A DNA stretch of 64,000 nucleotides from Bog-159 sp963818855 (GCA_963818855.1 CAWFUH010000011.1:1-64000); one strand, 5' to 3'. Shown: positions 37,216-45,852, numbered from the stretch's first letter. Numbers and translations are program-made. The notes: generated by a model from the letters alone, not told the origin.

Positions 37216-38364
37216 ATGGTGATCGGTGTCCCGCGGGAGAGTTTTCCCGGCGAGCGGCGCGTGGCCCTGGTGCCTGCCGTCCTTCCCAGTTTGGCGAAGG
37301 CCGGTTTCCAGGTAGCCATCGAGGCCGGCGCGGGATTGTCCGCCGGTTACCTGGACGCCGAATACGCCGCCAAAGGCGCCCAACTCGTGCCTGCCCGTGC
37401 CGAGGTTTTTCAGCGGGCCGAAGTGGTGGTCCAGGTGCTTTGCCACGGCTCCAACGATCGCACCGGCAGCGCCGACCTGCCCTTGCTCCACGCCGGCCAG
37501 ACACTCATCGGGTTCGTACGCCCGCTCGGACAGATCGAAACTATCCGCGAGATCGCGGCCACCGGTGTGACGGCGTTTTCCATCGAACTGATGCCGCGCA
37601 TCACCCGCGCGCAAAGCATGGACGCACTCTCGTCGATGGCTACCATTTGCGGCTACAAAGCGGTTCTGCTGGCGGCCGACCGGCTACCCAAAATGTTCCC
37701 CATGCTGACCACCGCCGCCGGCACCATCACCCCCGCGCGCGTGTTTGTGATCGGCGCGGGCGTGGCTGGATTGCAGGCCATCGCCACCGCCCGCCGGCTG
37801 GGCGCGGTGGCTTCGGCCTACGACATGCGCGCCGCCGCCAGGGAACAGGTGCTCAGTGTCGGCGGACGCTTCATCGAACTTCCCATTCAGGTAGCCGATG
37901 CGCAAGACGCCCGCGGCTACGCCAAGGCGCAGGACGAGACATTTTATAAACGCCAGGCGGAACTGCTCGGCGATCAGGTGGCCCAGAGCGATGTAGTGGT
38001 CGCCGCCGCCGTCGTGCCAGGCAAGAAGTCGCCCGTGCTGATCACGCGCGAGATGCTGCACCGCATGTCGCCCGGATCGGTGGTGGTGGATCTGGCGGCC
38101 GAGCGCGGCGGCAACTGCGAAATCACCCGCGCCGGTGAAGTGGTCGAGGAACAAGGCGTCGCGGTGTTGGGGTCCATCAATCTGGCCAGCACGGTTCCCT
38201 ATCACGCCAGCCAACTGTACGCACGCAATGTCACGGCGTTTTTGCTGCATCTGTTCCGGGATGGCCGGCTGCAAACCGATTCCAGCGACGAAATCACCCG
38301 TGAAACCCTGGTGACGCAAGGGGGCGAAATCGTGAATCCGCGCGTGCGCGAGTTCTTTCGTTAG
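37216..38364 (+). CDS. pntAA: NAD(P) transhydrogenase alpha subunit, NAD-binding part
   Basis: 382 residues, domain I of proton-translocating transhydrogenase, which binds NAD(H) on the cytoplasmic side. Shares the alanine dehydrogenase fold: IGVPRESFPGERRVALVPA at the N-terminus, RITRAQSMDALSSMATICGY, the Rossmann loop VFVIGAGVAGLQAIATARRL, YDMRAAAREQVLSVGG, and VDLAAERGGNCE. The following genes supply the membrane parts, which separates it from alanine dehydrogenase. Its stop codon's G is the first base of a family A repeat. Confidence 0.95.
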   Translation: MVIGVPRESFPGERRVALVPAVLPSLAKAGFQVAIEAGAGLSAGYLDAEYAAKGAQLVPARAEVFQRAEVVVQVLCHGSNDRTGSADLPLLHAGQTLIGFVRPLGQIETIREIAATGVTAFSIELMPRITRAQSMDALSSMATICGYKAVLLAADRLPKMFPMLTTAAGTITPARVFVIGAGVAGLQAIATARRLGAVASAYDMRAAAREQVLSVGGRFIELPIQVADAQDARGYAKAQDETFYKRQAELLGDQVAQSDVVVAAAVVPGKKSPVLITREMLHRMSPGSVVVDLAAERGGNCEITRAGEVVEEQGVAVLGSINLASTVPYHASQLYARNVTAFLLHLFRDGRLQTDSSDEITRETLVTQGGEIVNPRVREFFR

Positions 38365-38405
38365 TGGGGCAGGCGTCCACGCCTGCGGCGGGTCTCCAGA
38401 CCCGC
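38364..38405. repeat. Family A repeat between pntAA and pntAB
   Basis: GTGGGG begins on the last base of the pntAA stop. Hairpins GCAGGCGT-CC-ACGCCTGC (38369-38386) and GCGGGTCT-CC-AGACCCGC (38388-38405). Compared with the copy at 27304 both stems have changed on both sides so that pairing is kept. A ribosome-binding site for pntAB follows. Confidence 0.85.
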
Positions 38406-38423
38406 CCGTTCTTAGGAGGGAAT

Positions 38424-38717
38424 TTGCACGACATCATAGCCAGCCTCTACATATTCATCCTGGCCGCCTTCGTCGGCTTTGAAATCATCCGCCGCGTCTC
38501 GCCTCTGCTGCACACGCCGCTGATGTCGCTCACCAACGCGCTCGATGCTATCGCCGTCGTAGGCGCCATCATCCTGGCCGGCGAGCACAAAAGCAGCCTC
38601 GCCGCGGTGCTCGGCGGTATCGCCATCGTGGCCTCCACCAGCAACCTGGTTGGCGGATTCATCATCACCGACCGCATGCTCAAAATGTTCAAGTCGAGCA
38701 GGCCGAAGAAGCCATGA
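38424..38717 (+). CDS. pntAB: NAD(P) transhydrogenase alpha subunit, membrane part
   Basis: About 97 residues from TTG 38424, chosen because AGGAGGG lies just before it (38414-38420); the ORF is open further upstream but that part is repeat sequence. Three membrane helices (IIASLYIFILAAFVGFEII, LDAIAVVGAIILAG and SSLAAVLGGIAIVASTSNLV) with the conserved FVGFEIIRRVSPLLHTPLMS loop and GGFIITDRML near the end. Matches the small PntAB subunit of three-gene transhydrogenases such as that of Rhodospirillum. ATGA overlap with pntB. Confidence 0.92.
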   Translation: MHDIIASLYIFILAAFVGFEIIRRVSPLLHTPLMSLTNALDAIAVVGAIILAGEHKSSLAAVLGGIAIVASTSNLVGGFIITDRMLKMFKSSRPKKP

Positions 38718-40084
38718 CCACCGTCATCGAATTCGTTTATCTGATCTCGGCGGTGCTCTTCGTTCTCTCGCTCAAATGGATGAGCTCGCCCAGTTCCGCG
38801 CGCCGCGGCGTTTGGGCCGGCGAGTTGGGTATGCTGCTGGCCATCTGCGCCACCCTGCTGCACCACGGCATCGTCGATTACAGAACCATCGCCATCGCCC
38901 TTGTGCTGGGCGTCCTTATCGGCGTGCCGCTGGGCCGCGTGCACATGACCGCAGTCCCGCAGCGGACCGCGCTCAGCCACGCCTTCGGGGCTCTCTGCGT
39001 GTCGCTGGTGGGCACGGCGGAATACTATTTGCGCGCGCCGCACGTGCCCACTTTCATGATGGCGGTGCTCTCGATGGAAGTGATCCTGGGCAGCCTGACC
39101 TTCACCGGCAGTCTGATGGCCGCCGGCAAGCTGCAGGAACTGCTGCCGCAGCGCCCCATCACGTATAAAGGACAGAACGTCGTCAATCTTTCGCTGTTGG
39201 CAATTTCAGTGGTCGTGGCTGTGCTGCTGGTGGTCGATCCCGGCCACACGCGCCTGTTTCCGCTGATCATCGTCATCCCGCTGGTCTTCGGCGTGCTGAT
39301 GATCGTCCCCATAGGCGGCGCGGACATGCCCACCGTGATCTCGCTGCTCAACGCCTATGCCGGTCTCTCCGCCTCGGCCATGGGGTTCGTCCTCGATAGC
39401 AAGCTGTTGATCGTCGCCGGCGCGCTGGACGGTTCTTCCGGTTTCATTCTGTCCGTAATCATGTCGAAGGCCATGAACCGCTCCTTCACCAACGTACTGT
39501 TCGGCGCCTTCGGACAGGTGCAAGCCGCGGCCGCCGGCACGCACGAGGCCCGCGCCGTGCGCAGCGCCACCGCCGAGGAAGCGGCCGGCATCCTGGGCGC
39601 GGCCAATACCGTGGTCGTGGTTCCCGGATACGGCATGGCTGTGGCGCAGGCGCAGCACAAAGTGCGCGAGTTTTACGATGCGCTCACCAAGCGCGGTGTG
39701 GACGTGAAGTTCGCCATCCACCCCGTCGCCGGCCGCATGCCCGGCCACATGAACGTGCTGCTGGCCGAAGCCGATATTCCCTACGACAAGCTGCTGGACA
39801 TGGATGCCATCAATGCCGACTTCCCGCAGACGGATGTCGCGCTGATCATCGGCGCCAACGATGTGACCAATCCCGCCGCGCGCACCGATGCGTCCAGCCC
39901 CATCTACGGCATGCCCATTCTGGATGTGGACAAGGCCAAGACCGTAATGGTGATCAAGCGCGGCATGAGTCCGGGCTTTGCGGGTATCGACAACGAACTG
40001 TACTACCTGAACAAAACCCTAATGCTCTTCGGAGATGCCAAGGCGGTCGTAGGAGACCTGGTCCGGGAACTGGCAGCCGCTTAA
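38714..40084 (+). CDS. pntB: NAD(P) transhydrogenase beta subunit
   Basis: 456 residues. About eight to nine membrane helices in the first 260 residues (GADMPTVISLLNAYAGLSAS and GALDGSSGFILSVIMSKAMN) form half of the proton channel. The C-terminal domain III binds NADP(H): TVVVVPGYGMAVAQAQHKVR, FAIHPVAGRMPGHMNVLLAE, VALIIGANDVTNPAAR and VIKRGMSPGFAGIDNELYY. The enzyme uses the proton gradient to make NADPH from NADH. Confidence 0.96.
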   Translation: MTTVIEFVYLISAVLFVLSLKWMSSPSSARRGVWAGELGMLLAICATLLHHGIVDYRTIAIALVLGVLIGVPLGRVHMTAVPQRTALSHAFGALCVSLVGTAEYYLRAPHVPTFMMAVLSMEVILGSLTFTGSLMAAGKLQELLPQRPITYKGQNVVNLSLLAISVVVAVLLVVDPGHTRLFPLIIVIPLVFGVLMIVPIGGADMPTVISLLNAYAGLSASAMGFVLDSKLLIVAGALDGSSGFILSVIMSKAMNRSFTNVLFGAFGQVQAAAAGTHEARAVRSATAEEAAGILGAANTVVVVPGYGMAVAQAQHKVREFYDALTKRGVDVKFAIHPVAGRMPGHMNVLLAEADIPYDKLLDMDAINADFPQTDVALIIGANDVTNPAARTDASSPIYGMPILDVDKAKTVMVIKRGMSPGFAGIDNELYYLNKTLMLFGDAKAVVGDLVRELAAA

Positions 40085-40156
40085 ACTCGGTGGCGCCACC
40101 AACGAAACGGTCGTGAACTTCCCGTGAAGCGATCTGTGGCGCGCTATTATCACCAC

Positions 40157-41320
40157 CTACCCAACGGGCGCAGCCGGCACGTCCATCCAGGCGCGTGCCG
40201 CCGCGCTGGCCAGCTCCGCGTCGAGGATCTGCAGCTGCCGCAGGCCGTCCACAAATTGCGGATACTCGATTGGCGCCGCGGGATCCTCCACAGACCGGTA
40301 GAAGCGCCGGAACACTTGTTTGAACGTATCGTCATAGCCTTCGCTGTGCCCGCCGGGAAGATCCGCATACGGGCGCGCCCCCGCCAGCAATAACGAAGGG
40401 TCCTTGATAATTATCTCGTTCGGCGTGTTCCGGTGCCCGATCCACAATTCGTCCGGGCGCTCCTGGTTCCACGCCACCGACGCCTTGCTGCCGTATATCT
40501 CCATGCTCAGACCGTTCTTTCGTCCGGCGTTCACCTGGCTGGCGGTGAAAGCGCCCCGCGTGCGCCCGCCCATGCGGAATACCACCGCGCCAAAATCCTC
40601 CGTGTCGATCGGCACTTCGTCGTAATCTTCCGGGTTGAGGGTCTTGCCGGCGAAGGTCTCGATGGATTGCTTGGGCCGCTTGCGCGTCTTGTGAAATGTC
40701 TGCAGATCGGCGCATACCGACGTGATACGCTGGCCGGTCACGTGCTCCGCCATATCGCACCAGTGCGAGCCGATGTCGGCCATGCAGCGCGATGGACCGT
40801 TGCGTGTCGAATCGATGCGCCAGTTCCAGTCGGTGTCATACAGCAGCCAATCCTGCGAGTACGTGCCTTGCACCACCAGGATCTCGCCCAACGCGCCCGC
40901 CTCGCGCATGCACCGCATCTGTTGCACCATGGGGTAGAAGCGCAGGTTGTGGAACGTGCAATTGCGCAGGTTCTTCTGCCGGGCCAGCGCCACCAGTTTC
41001 TGCGCATTCTCCGCCGAGGTCGATAACGGCTTTTCGCAGATCACGTGCTTGCCGGCGTTGAGCGCATCGGTCACCATCGGCAGGTGCAGCGCGTTCGGCG
41101 TGCACACGTGGACCACATCCACTTCTGGATCGTCCAGAATCAGGTGGTAGTCGCTGGCGGTCTTATCGACGTGAAACTCTTCACCCAGCCGGCGGGCTTT
41201 CTCCTTCTGGCTTTCGCCGATGGCGTAGACCTGCACGAAACCCAAGCGGCGAATCCCTTCCAGGTGGACGCGGCCTACGAAGCCCGTGCCGAACACCGCA
41301 GCCTTCAAACGATGCATCAT
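40157..41320 (-). CDS. Gfo/Idh/MocA family oxidoreductase
   Basis: 387 residues. Rossmann N-terminus (LKAAVFGTGFVGRVHLEGIR), VDVVHVCTPNALHLPMV, then the family motif HVICEKPLSTSAENAQKLV and the substrate-side region MADIGSHWCDMAEHVTG. The C-terminal half is the alpha/beta domain of the family (YDEVPIDTEDFGAVVFRMGG). NAD(P)-dependent oxidation or reduction of a sugar or inositol derivative is expected. Single gene, converging with pntB. Confidence 0.92.
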   Translation of the reverse strand: MMHRLKAAVFGTGFVGRVHLEGIRRLGFVQVYAIGESQKEKARRLGEEFHVDKTASDYHLILDDPEVDVVHVCTPNALHLPMVTDALNAGKHVICEKPLSTSAENAQKLVALARQKNLRNCTFHNLRFYPMVQQMRCMREAGALGEILVVQGTYSQDWLLYDTDWNWRIDSTRNGPSRCMADIGSHWCDMAEHVTGQRITSVCADLQTFHKTRKRPKQSIETFAGKTLNPEDYDEVPIDTEDFGAVVFRMGGRTRGAFTASQVNAGRKNGLSMEIYGSKASVAWNQERPDELWIGHRNTPNEIIIKDPSLLLAGARPYADLPGGHSEGYDDTFKQVFRRFYRSVEDPAAPIEYPQFVDGLRQLQILDAELASAAARAWMDVPAAPVG

Positions 41321-41384
41321 AAGTTAATTGCCTCTCTTCTGAAGCGTCTAATTTAACGCAAATACTGATAGATTGGTATGGAAG

Positions 41385-41669
41385 ATGTTGGTCCGCATCC
41401 GCTTTGGAAAAGGTTCAAAAGTGGAGCGAGAAGGGCCCAAGAACCGGCGGGTGGCGATGGCCTTCGCCTCCTTCCTCACGCCCGCGGCGGTGATGGCCGC
41501 CGCACTGGGCACCTGGCGCCTGGCGGAAGACGTCCGCTGGGCTAGTGCCTTCGTCATTCGTCAGGGCCTGTTCTCACATTGGCAGGTGTGGTTCGCCTTC
41601 GCGGCTGTGTTGCAGACCGGCTCGCACCTGCTGAACCGCTACGGCCGGCAGGTCGGGAGCGGGCTGTAG
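41385..41669 (+). CDS. Small membrane protein of unknown function
   Basis: About 94 residues; the start is uncertain (TTG 41373, ATG 41385 or GTG 41421 are possible). Two membrane helices (about AFASFLTPAAVMAAALGTW and WQVWFAFAAVLQTGSHLL), a basic N-terminus and a short basic tail. No family recognised. It is divergent from the oxidoreductase gene. Confidence 0.5.
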   Translation: MLVRIRFGKGSKVEREGPKNRRVAMAFASFLTPAAVMAAALGTWRLAEDVRWASAFVIRQGLFSHWQVWFAFAAVLQTGSHLLNRYGRQVGSGL

Positions 41670-42005
41670 CCCACTGCTATATACTGCTGCAGGAATCTGG
41701 AATCGTCAGAGCTGAGGTGGCTGGCACATCCCTGCCAGGTTGAACCCGCCAGATCGTTAACGGTCTGCAGTGGGCACAGAGATGACGGTCAGCCATACGG
41801 GTAGCGCGCGTTTGGCCCGCGCCCACCTACGGCGCGTCTGGAGGCTTCATCACCTGGCAGCGCAGCCACACCCTGAAATCCGCACACCAAACCATGTTGG
41901 CGCCACGGGCATGCGGTATCGGTGGACTGTCGGGCGTCGTCCGCGGTTACAGGGAAAGCATGTGGCGGCACGCTGAAGCGGCCGCCACAAGGTGGTCCGC
42001 TGCCG
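41670..42005. other. Intergenic region without a recognisable gene
   Basis: 336 bases between the small membrane protein and the Cys-rich peptide gene. It holds the hairpin at 41961-41989 and a near-palindrome AGATCGTTAACGGTCT (41751-41766). No coding frame with a plausible start was seen. Confidence 0.45.
41961..41989 (-). terminator. Strong hairpin downstream of the Cys-rich peptide gene
   Basis: Perfect 9-base arms TGTGGCGGC and GCCGCCACA, loop 11 bases, 17 bases beyond the peptide stop on the minus strand. The following minus-strand bases are TGCTTTCCC, only a weak U tract, so termination is plausible but not certain. Confidence 0.45.
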
Positions 42006-42152
42006 CTACTTGGGATGGTTATGGCAGCATGCCTGGCCGCAACATTGCTGGCCGTTGCAGCAGCCGCTGTCGGCCCGTGCCAGCGCGGGCGGCAGAGTAA
42101 GTAACAACAAGGCCGCGAGGCTGAACACACTAATGGCTATTCTCTTCTTCAT
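42006..42152 (-). CDS. Tiny secreted Cys-rich peptide, putative metal binder
   Basis: 48 residues. MKKRIAISVFSLAALLLLTL starts a textbook Sec signal peptide cleaved near ALARA; the mature part DSGCCNGQQCCGQACCHNHP has three Cys-Cys pairs and two His in about 20 residues. The ATG has a strong ribosome-binding site (AAAGGAG, 7 bases upstream). Such density of Cys and His suggests binding of Cu, Zn or another soft metal in the periplasm, which is inference. It follows another Cys-rich secreted protein gene on the same strand. Confidence 0.65.
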   Translation of the reverse strand: MKKRIAISVFSLAALLLLTLPPALARADSGCCNGQQCCGQACCHNHPK

Positions 42153-42236
42153 GACAGTTCTCCTTTGATAAGTTCTAACTCAAGTGATACACTTCGACTT
42201 CACTTAGACTTTACTTAGGTTTACTCAGCAAGGAGT

Positions 42237-42581
42237 CTAGATCAGGAGCACACGGTTGCGCAGAAACAGGGCGGCTGCGTAGACCAGCCGGCACGCCGCA
42301 CCACTCGTGAGACGGGCAGCGGGCAAGGCCGCGTAGCTTTCGTTCCGGGCGAGCGAACCAACACAAGGGACATGCGTGGCCGCCGGGTTCGTCTTGCTTT
42401 TTTGGAGGATAGAATACGGGCAATCCGGGACAGTTTTCGGGGGGCACGGTCCCGGATGCTTATGGCAGCAGGAACCGGAATCCACTGCGGACCCGGCCAT
42501 AAGCGGACAGGCGATCGCAGGGCATAGAGCTACTACACTTAGTAGAACCAGAGTCATCGCCCATGCCAGGATGGTCCGCAT
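42237..42581 (-). CDS. Secreted Cys-rich protein of unknown function
   Basis: 114 residues from ATG 42581 (MRTILAWAMTLVLLS); an alternative ATG is at 42608. Signal peptide to about residue 25. The mature part opens with SGSCCHKHPGPCPPKTVPDC, followed by PYSILQKSKTNPAATH, and ends LFLRNRVLLI. I recall similar short acidobacterial proteins with a CCHK/CPPK core and an LRxRVLLI end, without assigned function. The Cys and His spacing suggests metal binding. Upstream of and probably cotranscribed with the 48-residue Cys-rich peptide. Confidence 0.6.
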   Translation of the reverse strand: MRTILAWAMTLVLLSVVALCPAIACPLMAGSAVDSGSCCHKHPGPCPPKTVPDCPYSILQKSKTNPAATHVPCVGSLARNESYAALPAARLTSGAACRLVYAAALFLRNRVLLI

Positions 42582-42596
42582 AACTTCCGCAAACTT

Positions 42597-42625
42597 AGTA
42601 TAAGGCATCGCTATCTTATTTGCAA
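42597..42625 (-). promoter_or_regulatory. Candidate promoter for the Cys-rich gene pair
   Basis: On the minus strand TTGCAA (42625-42620), 17 bases, TATACT (42602-42597). Predicted transcription start about 42590, which would fit only the ATG at 42581 with a very short leader. The -35 overlaps the end of the GGDEF-EAL gene. Confidence 0.4.
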
Positions 42626-44781
42626 GGGGCGGTAAACGGGGTTCCGGTAAACGGGGGTTCGGGTAAATACACGGCTGGCACGGTTGCGGACATGGCGGGC
42701 GCCCGCATCTCAGTGATCAGGCGCTCCGCGTCTTCTACGGAAACCGGGCGCGAGAAGAAATATCCCTGGCCGTACTCGCATCCCATGGATATCAGCCGCG
42801 TGACTTGGTCGTTACGTTCCACGCCTTCGGCGACCACCCGCATGCCTAGCGTATGGGCCATGTCCAGGATGGATGCGACGATCTCCGAATTCGCGTCGCC
42901 GGCCCGCAGTTGCAGCATGAAAGCCTGATCGATTTTCATGGTATCGAAGGGAAGTTGCGCCAGGTAGGCCAGACTCGAGTAGCCCGTCCCGAAGTCGTCG
43001 AGTTTCAGGCCGATGCCCAACTGCTTCAGCCGCACCAGGACGTCGCGCGCCTGATCGTGGTTTTCCAGCAGCAGGCTTTCGGTGATTTCCAACCTTAGAG
43101 AAGACGGCTCCAGGGCGGTTTCCCGCAGAACCTCCGCGATGTCGTCGACCAAATGCGGTTCCTCAAACTGGCGGGGTGAAAGATTCACGCTGACCGAAAG
43201 GGGCGGGTCGCACGGGTACTGCGCGTGCCAGCGCTTCAGCTGGGCGGCGGCTTGGCGCAGGATCCACATATCCAGTTCGTGAATCAACCCGGTCTCCTCC
43301 GCTACCGGGATGAACTCGGCCGGCGGAATCCAGCCGCGCCGCGGGTGGGGCCAGCGCGCCAGGGCTTCGAAGCCGCAAATGCGGCGGTCCGCAAGCCGGA
43401 CCTTGGGTTGATAGTGTACGGACAATTCCTGATTGGCGAGCGCATGCCGGAGATCGTTCTCCAGTTGCAGGCGCTCCATGGCGCGCGTGTGCATGCTTTC
43501 GTCGAAGACTTCGCAGCGGGAGCGTCCCCGGCTTTTGGCGTTGTGCATGGCTGTTTCGCCGTCCCGCAGCATATCCGCCGCCGAGAGGTAATCCAGGCTG
43601 CACGGGGCGATCCCGATACTCACCGTGCAGAACACGCCCCGGTCGCCCAGGCCGAATGGTTCCCGCAGTTCCGTCAAGATGCGCTGCGCCACGTGCACCG
43701 CGTCCGCGACGGCCGGCAGATCGCACAACAGGACTGCGAATTCGTCGCCGCGGAGCCGCGCGGCCAAGTCCCGCGAGGCGGGCCGCCCCTGCGAGACGCC
43801 GGTGCTTAGTCCACGCAGCAGGCGCTCGGCCATGGCGCTCAGCAACTGGTCGCCGGCCCGGTGCCCCAGGCTGTCGTTGATCAGCCTGAACCGGTCGATG
43901 TCCAGGAACAATAACGCGAAGGGCGCGTCCGGATGCGCACGATAGCGGCTGAATTCCTGCTCCAGACGATCGACGAGGAGCACGCGATTGGCCAGCCCGG
44001 TGAGCGGGTCGGAAAGTTTGTGCGCGGTAATATCGCTCGTCGAGCCGGCCATGCGCATGGCCGTGCCATCGCCATCCTGCACGACGGCGCCCCGGCACCG
44101 CAGCCAGCGATAGGTTCGGTCGCGGTGGCGCACGCGGTGCTCGCTCTCGAACCCGGCGTTGGATCCGCCTGCCTGTTCGGCGCGCAAAGTCGCGCGCAGG
44201 TTTTCCAGATCCTCGGGATGCACGCGCGAAAACCATTCGTCGGCATCCTCGCCGATCTCGTCGTCCAGGTAGCCGAGGATGGCCTTCCAGCGCGCCGAGT
44301 AGTAGACGCGCCCGGAAGGCAGGTCCCAATCCCAGAGACCATCGTTGGCGCCGCGGGCCGCCAGCGCATAGCGCTCCTCGCTCTCGCGCAAGGCGCTTTC
44401 GGCGGCTTTGCGCGCCAGTTGACCCTGAATCCGCGCCAACGCAACCGGAAAATCGACGGGCTTGGTGATGTAGTCGTTGGCCCCCAGGTTGAGAGCCTCC
44501 ACCACCTGATCGGTATCTTTCAAGGCGGTCACCATGATGACCGGCAGCTGGCTCGCGGCATGTGTGGCGCGCAATCTCTGCAAGACCTCCACGCCCGTCA
44601 TCCCCGGCATCATAATGTCGAGAAGCACCAGATCGGGCGGCTTCTCCCCGATCCGTGCGAGGGCCGTGGGACCGTCGGCGGCCAGGTCCACCTGAAATCC
44701 CTGGTGCTCGAGGCGCCGCGACAGCATGTCGCGGTTCATTGGTTCATCGTCCACCAGCAGCAGACGGTTGTTCTGTTTCAT
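42616..44781 (-). CDS. Response regulator with PAS, GGDEF and EAL domains
   Basis: 721 residues. Receiver 1-125 (LLLVDDEPMNRDML, phospho-Asp in LVLLDIMMPGM, Lys in YITKPVDFP), PAS about 137-255 (WKAILGYLDDEIGE), GGDEF about 260-425 and EAL about 440-690. The cyclase signature is RLRGDEFAVLL, so the first Gly is Arg and cyclase activity may be weak or lost. The EAL domain looks complete (GFEALARW, NLSPRQF, EITESLL, LKLDDFGTGYSSL, KIDQAF, AEGVE), so breakdown of c-di-GMP controlled by phosphorylation is the likely output. Overlaps the CheY-like gene by 38 bases; last gene of the signalling operon. Confidence 0.92.
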   Translation of the reverse strand: MKQNNRLLLVDDEPMNRDMLSRRLEHQGFQVDLAADGPTALARIGEKPPDLVLLDIMMPGMTGVEVLQRLRATHAASQLPVIMVTALKDTDQVVEALNLGANDYITKPVDFPVALARIQGQLARKAAESALRESEERYALAARGANDGLWDWDLPSGRVYYSARWKAILGYLDDEIGEDADEWFSRVHPEDLENLRATLRAEQAGGSNAGFESEHRVRHRDRTYRWLRCRGAVVQDGDGTAMRMAGSTSDITAHKLSDPLTGLANRVLLVDRLEQEFSRYRAHPDAPFALLFLDIDRFRLINDSLGHRAGDQLLSAMAERLLRGLSTGVSQGRPASRDLAARLRGDEFAVLLCDLPAVADAVHVAQRILTELREPFGLGDRGVFCTVSIGIAPCSLDYLSAADMLRDGETAMHNAKSRGRSRCEVFDESMHTRAMERLQLENDLRHALANQELSVHYQPKVRLADRRICGFEALARWPHPRRGWIPPAEFIPVAEETGLIHELDMWILRQAAAQLKRWHAQYPCDPPLSVSVNLSPRQFEEPHLVDDIAEVLRETALEPSSLRLEITESLLLENHDQARDVLVRLKQLGIGLKLDDFGTGYSSLAYLAQLPFDTMKIDQAFMLQLRAGDANSEIVASILDMAHTLGMRVVAEGVERNDQVTRLISMGCEYGQGYFFSRPVSVEDAERLITEMRAPAMSATVPAVYLPEPPFTGTPFTAPCK

Positions 44782-45178
44782 TGATGTTCCCTCGTGCGGA
44801 CGTGCAGTCTCTTCCCGGCGCTGTCAAGCGCTCGATAATTCCCAACAACGCCGGCAAGTCGATGGGTTTGGTGGCGAAGTCGTCGCAGCCAGCTTCCAGG
44901 GCTTTCTCGCGATCCCCCAGCATGGCGTGTGCGGTCAAAGCCACCAAAGGAATGCCGCGCGTTTGGGCGTCGCTCTTCAGCACACGGGATGCCTGCCAGC
45001 CATCGATCTCCGGCAGGCTGAGATCCATCAGCACCAGGTCTGGCCTTTCCTGGCGCGCCATCGCGATGCCCTGCGGGCCGTCGGCGGCCAAGATGACTTC
45101 ATAGCCGCGCCGCCGCAGCCGCTTGGTGAGCATGTCGCGGTTGAACTCGTTATCTTCGACCAACAATATGCGGTACAT
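44744..45178 (-). CDS. Single-domain response regulator (CheY-like)
   Basis: 144 residues: a receiver domain (ILLVEDNEFNRDMLTKRL, phospho-Asp in LVLMDLSLPEIDGW, ALTAHAM, Lys in DFATKPIDLPAL) plus a short unstructured tail. It has no output domain, so it probably relays phosphate or binds a target. It shares the NRDML start with the following GGDEF-EAL regulator's receiver, suggesting duplication. Overlap of 38 bases with that gene. Confidence 0.9.
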   Translation of the reverse strand: MYRILLVEDNEFNRDMLTKRLRRRGYEVILAADGPQGIAMARQERPDLVLMDLSLPEIDGWQASRVLKSDAQTRGIPLVALTAHAMLGDREKALEAGCDDFATKPIDLPALLGIIERLTAPGRDCTSARGNINETEQPSAAGGR

Positions 45179-45189
45179 TTCAGACGCCC

Positions 45190-45852
45190 TTCTTTCGAAG
45201 CAGGCTCGCGGAAAGGGACTGCGGCCCGCCCATAACTACGTTCTTCTCCAACTCCGCTACCCAGCCACCCGGTGGAACCTGTCCACGTGTCGAGAGGTGC
45301 CGTGCCCGCTCCCACACCAGTCTCTACGCGCCTCCTGCACGATCTATCGGCTGCCGGCCGCCTGTACGTTAGCGGCGACCGGCCGGCGACCGGATGGTGA
45401 AGCGGAGCCACGCCCGGTTGGCTCTCGACAGAGATGTACACACCGGTCTGGCCATTCTGCAGGGCCACGCTGTGCAGGTGAACGCGGTGTCCCACGCTGC
45501 GGGCCGCAGCGTACCGCTGCAACGTGGCGATGGGCAGGGGTTCCGAGGAGAAAGGATCGCCGCGCCTCGGTCACGCCCTCCAGCACTCGCACTTGGCCTG
45601 CGCTTAAGGGGGCGACCGGCGAAGAGCTATGCACCCAAATTCCGCCCGTGGAATGCCAGTGAACGGGATAGCCTGCGCGGCCTGCTGCAGCGTGAGCCGG
45701 ATCTCTGCCACCCGCGTCAACCGCGCTAGCCTGGTGCGCGCATCGCGTTGCCCGTCCGCGCCTGCGCTTGGCGTCAATAAGCATACCAGCGACAGAAGAC
45801 CGAGCAGCTCGCGGCAAAGGCGCGGCAGGCGCTGCGCCCGCAAAGGCGGCAC
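45190..45852 (-). pseudogene. Remnant of an extracytoplasmic sensor domain of a histidine kinase
   Basis: A signal-peptide-like start (LLGLLSLVCLLTPSAGA) leads to LTRVAEIRLTLQQAAQ, then in other frames GYPVH, STGGIWVHSSSPVAPLSAGQ and PLPIATLQRYAAARSVGHRV. This resembles the OB-like N-terminal sensor of acidobacterial kinases, where a YPVxLxGVVTYxD segment precedes TGGIWV; that segment is missing. Frame changes fall near 45675 and 45553. No kinase domain follows; bases 45190-45340 carry no clear sense. It sits between the histidine kinase and the CheY-like gene. Confidence 0.45.

Noticed and set aside
35533..37614. A longer ABC ATPase with an N-terminal extension to 37614
   Set aside because: The extension is antisense to the tRNA and pntAA; the ABC domain starts naturally at ATG 37023.
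37216..38364. Alanine dehydrogenase
   Set aside because: The fold is shared, but the next two genes are the membrane subunits of transhydrogenase, in the usual order.
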